DNA of 64,000 nucleotides from Bombyx mori. Lineage: Eukaryota; Arthropoda; Insecta; Lepidoptera; Bombycidae. The translations under genes were made by a program, and so were the position numbers. The notes under the pieces are model-generated. The model worked only from the letters and a program-made list of their open reading frames with translations, had not been told where the DNA came from and made no database searches. The stretch is taken from the NCBI RefSeq assembly GCF_030269925.1, contig NC_085109.1:2356001-2420000 (forward strand). The letters run 5' to 3'. Shown piece after piece: positions 39,901 to 51,900 of the stretch; the stretch's first letter is position 1; every line of letters begins with the position of its first letter.

Positions 39901-42900
39901 ACATACATCTACGACAGAAATGCGCCACCCACCTTGAGATATAAGTTCTAAGGTCTCAGTATAGTTACAACGGCTGCCCCGCCCTTCAAACTGAAACGCA
40001 TTACTGCTTCACGGCAGAAATAGGCAGGGCGGTGGTACCTACCCGCGCGGACTCACAAGTGGTCCTACCACCAGTAAAAACAAACATGTACTTATACAAA
40101 CTCAATGCTCCGTTGCAGTTTCCAATCCAAGGTTCAACCTTATGTCTCAAGCTTGTCCACAGCATGTTCCTATAGGCTACGGTGACATTCGGGTGGGCCC
40201 TGTGTGCTTAGTGCAAGTTTTTTAATATTCTCTATAGCGTAAAAGGTAACTCAAATAAAACAGCTCGCTTAAAAAGCAAATCAGACTAACAATTAGCTTC
40301 AACTTTTTTTTTGGCCTATTAATACCGGTCAAGATTTCAGATCGGAGTTATAAAAGTATTGTCCTTGATACGTGTGCAAATTTTCATGATAATCGAACCC
40401 CTTGAATCCGGTTTAGAGATTCAAAGATTCTGTTACTAACAAACATTTCAAGCTAATAAAAGCGTGTTAAAAAATAGTACTCGAATCTTGAAAACGAGGA
40501 CTTAGATACTAATTACTACTGAATACTAACCTGATCATATTAGCTGGTATCGTCTTCGAGTACTTCAACCTAGTACTAGCCGAACGTGCAGGCCGCTCCC
40601 TTCGAGGACAAGTCGCCATTTTTCACTATTAAACTTAATGCGATCGCACAGTACACTTCAAGTTCATTTCTCGATGCACGGAACTTTTATCGTCACAAAA
40701 GCTCGGTCACAAAATTCAACTGTCAGATTCAAATCGAAAAGTTAGCTTATGGTAAACCGTAATAATATAAACTTATTTTTTTTAAATTCCACTTCTGTCG
40801 TGAGATGAGTCGTTAGATGCATTTGGGACTTCAATCTTAATCTCTCAAGTTTTTTGCTTATGCACGACTAATTACACAAATACTTTAATTTTAAAACATG
40901 AAATGGATTTTAATTAAAAAAATAAAAACCGGCATTGGTCACTGCTATGACGTATTCAATAAATCGTTAATCAAAACTCGACATTTTTTTTTCCTACCTA
41001 AGCTGGTAGTCTTGAGAGGCTATTTCAACGGAACCTTAACTAGTAGGTGAGCTCACGGGGCTCAAACCTGACGACGTTGCTAACACGAACCCTAGCAATA
41101 GCCGTGCTTCGTAGAATCTACCACTGGATCGGAAACGCGACCCACTGAGAAGATCCGGCGAGAAACTCAGTGGGCTGTGTCTGAGGGTTAATTTACTCGT
41201 CGAGCCCTTCGTCGCAGGCAACGGGTTCGACGAGAACGGTGCCCGGGTCGACATTACTGTCTTGATGTTCTACTGAAACATTTTACCCGACGAATACGCC
41301 ACAGCGCAGAATCAAAACACACGATAAACATCTCAGAGACGTCAAGACGAGAATTCCTACGTTTGTATTTACGAGCCGCTTTCAAAATCTTTCAATTGAC
41401 AGCTAATCCGCGACGCAGCATCACTGTGTAAATAGCAGCGAAGTGATCAAGCGATGTGGAAGAACACGCACGCGTCCCAGCATCACGACTGTCTCTCAAT
41501 TCTAAATCAGTTACAATCACTGTCTAAAAAAACCCTTCGAAAATTGTATCTCAAACCAGCCAGCCATTGCCAACCAGCAATGAGGCGCTCGCTCCTGGCC
41601 TTTTCATTTTTCATTATTATTATAATTTTTTTAATTGTATTCTTTGACTTGTTTTTTCCTTTATTGTAAATATTTTTATTTATTTAAAAAAATGAAAAAA
41701 TTTGAGAAAAAACAAAAAAAAAAAGCCCGCTGAGTTTGTTTCGCCGGTTCTTCTCAGGACTGTGGCTTTTTTTGGAATCGGTGGTAGAGTTAATATTGTT
41801 ATTTGTATTTTGACATTCAACAAGTGTGTCATACTGACATCTAAGTTGAAATAAATGATTTTGAATTTGAATTTGAAAGCCCGGTGAAAGAAAACCTACC
41901 GATGATTTGCAATAATAACTAAAGATATGCAGACCAAAAACAATATTGAAGTTATGTTGCAGACCATTTAAGCAGAATGCAAGATCGAACCCATTTTGTA
42001 AAACCAAAACAATAAAACAAAGATAATTCGATTTTAAAATCAACAATAATTGTTCTATTGAATTCGCAATTGTAATGACGAATCGAAAAAGCACACAAAA
42101 TAAAACTGTATACCATTCGGTATTTCGTGTCTCGCTTTCATACTTTAGAGAGTCACCGGCTAATATGTTAATAAGTTTGAATATCATTACGTTTAGGTAA
42201 TTGCACCTCTCCACGGTAATTTGAACGCGAATTGCGTATTTTTTTTATTATTATTTCTCGTTGTCACTTTCATTAATAAAGTTATTTTAACGAAAGAAAA
42301 CGTACTCATGTTAGCGCAATGACTAATGAGCTAATAAGTTCTAAGAGCAAATTGATTCATGACGTCATCTGAATTGAATCCATAAAATTTTAATGATCTT
42401 TGAGAACAATTTTAAGCTGCACATCTGACTGAGGTAGGAATGAAAAAGTAATCTGAATCACGCTGAAACTAAGGTTCAAAACGCGAATAGTCAAGAAAGA
42501 TGGGATCGTTACAAAAAAATCTGCCCGCTTGTCTGTGGTTGCAAGCGCATTATATGACGTGACCATAGATAATGCTAAAAATGAATAGATACAATTTTTT
42601 TTATTGCCCTTGTAGGCAGACGAGCGCACGGCCCACCTGATGGTGAGTGGTTACTGTCGCCCATGGACTTCAGCAATGCCAGGAGCAGAGCCAAGCCGCT
42701 GCCTACCGCTTAATACTCTCCACAAGCCTCGTTTGAAGAAAGACATGTCATTACAATAAATTAGATTTTACTATACAAATCTCAGGAATGATCTTTAAAA
42801 TCAAAGGAACAATTCATTTGCGAGTGTTGGGGAACTGCGTGAATTTCAAGACAAGAAAAAGTAAGCGGTTAAATATCGCTCAAACATCGACAGATTTGAA

Positions 42901-45900
42901 TTTTCCGCAATCTTCAAAACCAGTACATTCGTTCCTAACCCGATCTATAGACAAATACGAGTGGAAGCAATTACATATCTACTTAACATGAATTTTACGA
43001 CGAAGAGTTCGAGGACCGAACTAGCCCATAGACACAGCCCACTGAGTCTCTCGCCGGATCTTCTCAGTGGGTCTCGATCCTGATCCGATGATAGATTCTG
43101 CGAAGCATTCACTGCTCTTGCTTTTTTTTTTTCCACAGGAGAAAATCGCCGGATCCCCAATCGCGCGGCAGGTGGGGTATGTGGGAGTTGAACCTCACTA
43201 AAAACTCCTGCCGCTCACAACCGGCGCCCTACCTCGGACCGGGCCGGAGCCCAGTCGGGGCTATTGAAACGGCGGGACAGGGTTGACGCAGAGCACATTA
43301 CATCCATCCCATTCACTGCTCTTGCTTGGACTATTATTAGCAAATTCTCTCAGGTTGAGCCCGTGAGTGCCATCAATCAGTTGAAATAGCCCCTTAGGCT
43401 ACCAGCGAATAATTTAGGAACGTCTTTGTATGTGTATATTTATATTATATTAAAGACATTACTTATTTGGTGAAAAATGATTGGAATTATTTCATACTCT
43501 ACTACAGATTCTTTAGACAAATATCGAAGCCAATCAGAATACTTAAACCAATATAAGTATATACCAATTCATAACAATTACAATAATGACTTGTCATACA
43601 GAGGCTTCTAAAAACAGCGACCGACTAGACTATGATAAAAAAAAAATTAAGACCTAGAAACGTTATTTTCAAAGATTCCCAACGACAAACTTTAGTCTCG
43701 GTTACCACTTACCAGACTTCTGGGTCGCGGAATACCAAAACAACCTTTCACGCACAAAAATAATTAGAACTTAATTGTAATAAAAATAAAGTATAGAATC
43801 ATTAAACACACACTTCAGGTAGGCGAACGCATTACACTTTAGAGCACTCACGCTGTGCACTCGACTCGACACGAGTACGCGCGGAGCAACACATAATGCG
43901 ACTGAATGCCAACACTATCTAGTATCTACTAATGCGGTAGTAAGAACAGTAGTAGTACATCGAAACACTGATTGAGATGCAGTCTCAGCTTTTCCCGTAA
44001 CGTCGAATTTGTAGATTTTGTTACGCATATTAAAAGGCACAGGCGATCTTAAAACAATACCCAATGATATTTATCATTTCCTTTCCTTTTGAAAAACAAA
44101 CGGATAATAGTTAGTTCTGAATGCACAAAAAGAGGTCGCTTGCGGAGGACGAAGGGCTCGGCGAGTAAATTAACCCACAGACACAGCCCACTGAGTTTCT
44201 CGGCGGATCTTCTCAGTGGTCGCGTTTCCGATCCGGTGGTAGATCCTGCGAAGCACTGCTCTTGCTAGAGTTAGCGTTAGGAACGTCGTCAGGTTTGAGC
44301 CCCGTGAGCTCACCTATTCACTCGGTTACGCTGGCATAGTATCTCAAGGTCACCAGCTTATGTAGAAAAAAATAATGATAATCATGTACACAACGCTGCG
44401 AAGATCTTCCAACCATTGAAAAGTTCATGCTTCAAACTACGTAAGTAAAAGTAAAAAAAAAATGTAATAATAAAAAAATAAAAGAACAAAGGATATAAAT
44501 CAAATCAATAGCTCGTCAGTGTATCGGATTTTGGATTAATTTGAGTCTAAAAGATCCAAAATAAAAGTAAAATTTAAATTTCACCGTAGTTTTTTATTTA
44601 TTGCTTAGATGGGTGGACGAGCCCACAGCCCACCTGGTGTTAAGTGGTTACTGGAGCCCATAGACACCTATAACGTAAATGCGCCACCCACCCTGAGATC
44701 TAAGTTCTAAGGTCTCAAGTATAGTTACAACAGCTGGCCCACCCTTTAAGCCGAAACGCATTACTGCTTCACGACAGAAATAGGCGGGGCGGTGGTACCT
44801 ACCCGCGCAGACTCACAAGAGGTCCCACCACCAGTAATTACGCAAATTATAATGATTTTCATTACACGATGTCATTTCTTCACCGTGGAAGTCAATCGTG
44901 AACATTTGTTGAGTGCGTATTTCAGTACAAAATTGGTACCCGCCTGCGGGATTCGAACACCGGTGCATCGCTTCAACACGAATGCACCGGACGTCTTATC
45001 CTTTAGGCCACGACGATTTCAATGTAAGAAACAATCAAATTATCTATAACTTAGTATCTATATTTATAATCTATATCTATAATATAATAACCACCTACAT
45101 GTTTTATTTTTATTTTAACGAAGCGTTAGCCAGGACGCGAGCATCGGCGGAGTGTGAAGATTGAAGATCACGAGATAATTAATTCAGTAAGTAACGCTTT
45201 CTCTGAAAACGCGCTCTTTAATTATATTATATGTGCGACGTTCAATTTAATATTAAATGTTAATAAAACTACTAACAATTTATACACTAATTAACTGGTT
45301 AACAAATTATATGTGTCTTATCTTCACGTTGCTTATTTTAACCTAGCTAACGTGAATTATAAAGAAAATTTAGGAAGAAAAATATACAAAAAAAATAAAA
45401 TGTTTGCTTTTTTCTTTGTTGGTGTATAGGAAAATCGAAGTTTTAGTTATTAATTTTTATAAAACTAATATCGAGTGGTGAAAGGCTATTTGGTTTAAGC
45501 GACATTTTTCCAACTTCACAAATAAAGCTATATAAAATTTCAAATTTGGAAAAACTATTAAAAAAAAAAAACTTCAGCTATTTGAATCGGCTAAACATGA
45601 TTGAAGTTCAATTAAAAACATCGAACTATTGATGCTAAAACACACATTCAATTACAAAGATAAATAACGTGTATCAAGCGAAATGTCGCTTAAACCAAAT
45701 AACCTTACACCCCTCGATATGTAAATCATACAATCGAAAAGGGATGAAATAAAAGAAACTTCGAGAAAAGAAACATAAATGTCTCTATATATCACACGTT
45801 GCAATGGATATGCTACTGGAGAAACAACCCTAAAGGGTTGGTTTCAGTCAAGCGGCCGGTCGTACCACTGATGCCTAATCCCTAATGTGGCCGGATATCG

Positions 45901-48900
45901 TTCTCGCCGAACCCGCTTGCGACGAAGGGCTCCACGAGTAAATTAACCCATAGACACAGCCCACTGAATTTCTGGCCGGATCTTCTCAGTGGGTCGCGTT
46001 TCCGATCCGGTGGCAGATTCTGCGAAGCACGACTCTTGCTAGGGTTCGTGTTAGCAACATCGTCAGGCAGAGCCCCATGAGCTCACCTACTAGTTAAGGT
46101 TACGCTGATATGGTCTCTCTAGACCATCAGCTTAGGCAGGAAAAAAAAACTAATGTGGTATAAGGTTAAGATGACGAAGTACCTATAACCTAGCTGATTT
46201 CGATCAGGGTGGCGTAAAGCAGAATTCATAACACAGCTATGTGTACTTAATTTTAAACACATTGTTGGATAATAAGGCTTATTATTAGGTGGCATGGATA
46301 GATTGATGTGCCTAATTCTCATATCAGTTATACAATAGAATTGAGAATTGAAGAAGACGTACTCGCCATTAAAAAAATAGCATTACAACTGCAACAAACG
46401 TTTAAGAATGCGATCACCGTCCTCGCCGAACCCGTCGCTTGCGACGGAGGGCTCGACGAGTAAATTAACCCACAAACACAGCCCACTGAGTTTCTCGCCG
46501 GATCTTCTCAGTGGGTCGCGTTTCCGATCCGGTGGCAGAATCTACGAGGCACTGTCCTTGCTAGGGCCAGTGTTAGCAACACTTCCCGGCTTGAGCCTGT
46601 GAGCTCACCTACACGTCAAGAAACTGAAATACCCTCTCGAGGCTATCAACATAGGTAGGAAAAAAAGAGTTTAATAATCTGTTTATTATTTCATGCATCA
46701 ACACAACATTAGATCATATTGTTTCGTAAACAATTCGTTTACAGACTACACTACGTATTGTTAACGTAATGAGTTAGTTATACACGTTTTTGTTTTAAAA
46801 TTACGTATATATGCACCAATAACCGATCGATTTTTAATGATTTAATGTTGTTATAAGACATAACGTCAAAATTGTATTTTTTAAACTGCAAGAACAAGAC
46901 TAATCGATTTATATTTTAATATGTAGTTTTACCATATATAACAAAGGCAAACAATATTTAATCTATTCTCAATTTGACAACAGTCGCCAAGAACAAAAGT
47001 TTGACAATAAATAGTATGCATGCGTGTGTGCTTCAAATACATGGTATGTAGTGTGCGTAATGTTTTCTTTATTGATTTAATGTATCTTTTATGCATTATT
47101 TTAAAAAAATATTAGCATTGTACACTTCTTCTCTATATTCTCTATAAGTGTGGAAAATTTCATACTCCTCCGTCCGCGCAATTTTCGTAAAAAGGGATAC
47201 AAAGTTTTTGCTTCACGTATTAATATATAGATTTTTTTTAAATCTATAATTAAAACTTTTTCTAACCTTTCAAGCGCATTACCGTTTTCATGTTTACGGA
47301 AACGGATGATTCAAACGAAACCTCGAGAATAATAAAAAGGCAAAATCAAATCGTAAAGATTCTTTTCATTACGTTTACATCTCACGAAAACCGATGGAAA
47401 TATCATTACATTTATCTGTTACAACCATTCTGTTATGGGCTACATTCCTAAGTCACGTGTTAAGCGACTATTCAAACATAATTTACTGGTGGTAGGACCT
47501 CTTGTGAGTCCGCACGGGTAGGTACCACCGCCCCGCCTATTTCTGCCGTGAAGCAATAACGCGTTTCGGTTTGAAGGGTGGGGCCGTTGTAACTTACTTG
47601 AGATCTTAGAACTTATATCTCAAGGTGGGTGGCGGTATTTACGTTGTAGATGTCTGTGGGCTCCAGTAACCAGTTAGCACCAGGTGGGCTGTTAGCTCTT
47701 CCAACCAACAAAGCAATAATAAAAAATATATTATATATAAATGCTAAAAACCCTCAATAACATAATTAACTTGGATTTTCTGTTGAAGCATGTACATATA
47801 ATTTTGCGTTTAATAATCTAGATTACGAGTACATACAAGACGCGTCGGCGCTGCCCGTTCCAGTCCGTTATGTATCGTGACTGGACAGTTAGTTACAAGT
47901 CCAGAAAAACGCGGAGAGCACGCGCTTCAATCCGCTCGGACTGAGGTAATGACGTGTGACGTGCCAACCGTACAACGCTCCGATAGACGTGGAATTTATG
48001 AGTTAACGTGATGAGTTTTCTTATGAAATAAACACAAAAAACTACCTACAGTGTGCTTAGTGTGAGTTTTTTAACGTTCTCGATAGCGTAAAAGTTAGCC
48101 CAATTTTGTACGCAATTGGAACAGCGCCCCTAGCGGCAAACGTAGGCATACGATCCCATTCCATACAAATATGAGCGAACTTTTACGCTATCGAGAAAGT
48201 TAAAAAACTCGCACTAAGTACACGGACCACTGCTGAGAAACTTTTAAAAGTCCCTAGAAAAATATGAAAGTACCTATTCGTGATGACAATCTAATATCAG
48301 ACTTCAATGTTGAGGTTTCGACAGTAAATTTTCCTTTTGAGATTTCCGCTCACATTACTAACCGCGCAGCGCCACCTGTTGGTGAATAGCCGAAGTGTGT
48401 TTACTGCGTTTTATATTAAATCTGTCTGTAGTTCATTTATTTACTAATAGATGGAGCTGTAGATTTGTCACAAGTGATAAAACTATGTGGATTGGAAACT
48501 GTTGTACTCACGAGGCATCTGGAGTAGTATTTGTGAGCAGACGAACACAATCGAGGCAGCCCCTTGCGGCGGCATAGTGCAGTGCGAGGGCGCCGTTGTT
48601 GGCGCGCCCGCCCGCCGCCGGCATCGCGTGCCCCGCCCACCAACTCTCGACAGCTAACCGACCGCTCCTGTGAAAAAAAATGATTTGATAATGAAAGTTA
48701 CTGGTGGTAGGACGTCTTGTGAGTCCACACGGGTAGATAACACCGCCCTGCTTATTTCTGCCGTGAAGCAGCAATTTCGGTTTGAAGGGTAGGGCAGCCG
48801 TTGCAACTATACTGAGACCTTAGAAGGTGGGTGGGTGGCAAGGTGGGTGGCAGTATTTACGTTGTAGATGTCTATGGGCTCCAAGAACCACTAACCATCA

Positions 48901-51900
48901 GGTGGGCTGTAAGCTCGTCCACCCACCTAAACAATAAAATTAAAAAATTAAAAAAACATTAGAGTCTATTCATTAAATGAATAAATTAGTCATTCAACTA
49001 ATATCACATTTCGAAAATAAGAAATACAGTATTATGGTTTACTATAATATTGTATTCCCATCATTATTTCCCATTACTATTTCAATGCAATAAAGACTGA
49101 ATAAAAACAAAATATAGTACATACCTATAGTATTACTATTTACTTTTAAAAAAGCAAAATTAAACTTTATTTTATTTTTAACTCCTCATATCTCAACTCC
49201 AAAACAACAATCGTCTGCTTAGACTTGAGCAGCAAAATAAATGGGAAATTGTTTTTCGTCGCGCCATCTAGCGGTACGTAGGCAAATTACCGCAGAAACT
49301 GTCTAAAGCTGCAACTCTGTGATAATAGATGGCGCACAGAATTCATTAGCTTTACTAAATCTCTTTTCAATTTACTTTCCCCTCAAACACATACTAGAAC
49401 GTGAAAAGAAAAATACTGCTCTTTAACTCAGTGAAATTGGGAATCAAATTAAGCTCCAATAAAATCATCTTGTTTATTTTATATAACCCTATTCTAATTA
49501 ATATTGCCATTTACATAAAACACGGTTGAAAATTTTTATATACAATTATCGTGAACTAGTGGTCCCGCAGTAGTCGAAATTCGACTATAATTAATTGAAA
49601 TTATAAGTGTCAACATTATTAAGGTCCTATTGTTAAATATTTCGCCAAGACTACACTATAGACAAATACTCGTAATATTAAAGATAAAAAATACTAACCT
49701 ATTCTCAATTTGACTACAGACTTTAAGCAATAACAAAAGTTTGACAATAAACAAAGAGTATATGTGCGTGTGTCAAATACATGGTAGTGTGTGTAATGTT
49801 TTCTTTATTGATTTAATGAACCTTTTATGCATTATTTTAAAAAAATATTAGCATTGTGCACTTCTTCTCTATATTCTCTATACTTATGGAAAATTTCATA
49901 TTTCTCCGTCCGCGTAATTTTCGTAAAAAGGGATACAAAGTTTTTGCTTCACGTATTCATATATAGATAAATAAAATATGTTTAATACCATTATCCAATT
50001 CACATCGTTATAAACATTTCAAACGTTATTTAATTTATCGCTTTAATTTATATGCTAAATATGGGACAGAAGGTCAAATTTTTTTCTAGATTCGTCGATT
50101 GGTATAATTTGTTTACAATTTGTAACAACTAGCGAACACGTTTCATATCGAATTTGAGCATTCTTTATTAGATGAACTGGGAGAGCTATGAGCCTACCGG
50201 CTTCCCAGCATCAAGAGTCCATAGACAACGTGCATTGCTATCAGCTGTCCACCACAACGGGGCCGCATGAGAAGCACCAGCTTTCCAATAAAATCAAAAA
50301 ATCAGTTAGCATAGAAAAAAGTTCTGAGATAACAGATATAAAATTTTTTTTGTCGAATTAAGAACTTCCTTGGTTTTTCGTTAAAGACGGTTAAAGATCA
50401 AATCAAGCTGAGGAAATTTATAGTATTGTTTTTTTTTTACATTGCCCTTGTAGGCAGACGAGCATACGGCCCACCTGATGGTGAATGGTTACCGTCGACC
50501 ATGGACTTCAGCTATGCCCTGGGCAGAGCTAAGCCGCTGCCTACCGTTGAGTACTCTCCACATGCCTCGTTTAAAGAAGGACATGTCATAGAGCTCGGGA
50601 AACACCGTGGATGGGAGCTCATTCCAAAGCCGGATGGTGCGTGGCAAAAAAGATCTCTGGAAACGCACTGCGGATAGACGCAGTGGCTCCAGGTAGTATG
50701 GATGAACTCGACTCCGGTGGCGGACGATGCGATAGTAAAAACGAGATGATGGAATCATCTCAAGTAAATCCTCCGAGTACTCCCCATGGAACATACGGTA
50801 CAAAATGCAGAGAGAGGCGAAGTCCCTCTGCAGACCCAGAGGTTCCAAACGATCCATGAGAACGGGATTTTTTTACGTTCTCGTTAGCGTAAAAGTTAAT
50901 TCAAATTTGTGTGCAGTTGGAACAGCGCCCCTAGCGGCAAACGTACGCAAACATTCCAATTCCATACAAAGGACAATGCCCATTTTCTATGGGCGTTTGG
51001 GCCCCTAAAAAAAGTTGTCCTGTCATGATGGTTTTAACTTAATTTGATAGATAAAGAAATATCGTTTCATATTCAGAAAACGATTTTTATATTCTCACCC
51101 AGGCTTAAGAGAAATCTGTTTTTTTCTGTAGCTAAAATTAAGTTGTTAATTGTTTTCTTCGAAATCAATAATCGCTCTCATAATTATTTACAGTATTAAA
51201 TAAGTTAATTGTGGTTAATGTTGCTAGAAATAAGCCCTTACGTACATTTTATTATTATTATATCCTCATAATAATAATAAAATGAAATGAAAATCCGGAA
51301 GCCGGCAACGATATTGTTGTTGTTGTTTTTAAATTCACCAATAAGCAGGCAAAGAGCGTAGCCTATACAGCCTAGTCTGTCGAAGTTATATATTTGTTAT
51401 GTCCATAAAAAGCCGGTGTATCTCTTTTTAATGCTTTTTGGGAGTTTTGACGTCAACTCGACGAATACCACATTGACTGAGCATAAGCTTACGCAGACCT
51501 TTTATACACAATATTACAAATACAAATAATACAAATTACACAATAAACTATTAAAAAAACATTAAAATAAAAATTCAAGTGACGCTTCACTCGGGTTGCT
51601 GCCAAAACTTTTTTAATTTGTTGTTCAAGTCACAAACAACTCTTTCGTTTGACAGCATATAGGTTTGCTATAAGGCTGTATGGGCTAAGCCCTTTGCCTA
51701 TTGGTGAATTTAAAAACTATGGCATGGATAGTTTTGGGATGTTATCAATTAATTTATTTTTTTGGAAAACAATGCCAGGTTGAAAGAAATGTTGATACAT
51801 AAACTAAACAACGTGAAAAAATAAGGCATAGTTTTTCAAGTACAAATAGTTTTGACATAAAGTTGGCCCACTTTTGGGCATTGTCCTTTAAGTTAAGTTT

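Noticed and set aside
41684..42214. 176-codon minus-strand frame with hydrophobic stretches
   Set aside because: Its 3' part is antisense to the LINE-C tail, the rest is AT-rich sequence with no recognisable domain, and the composition (F, L, N, I rich) is that of chance AT-rich frames.
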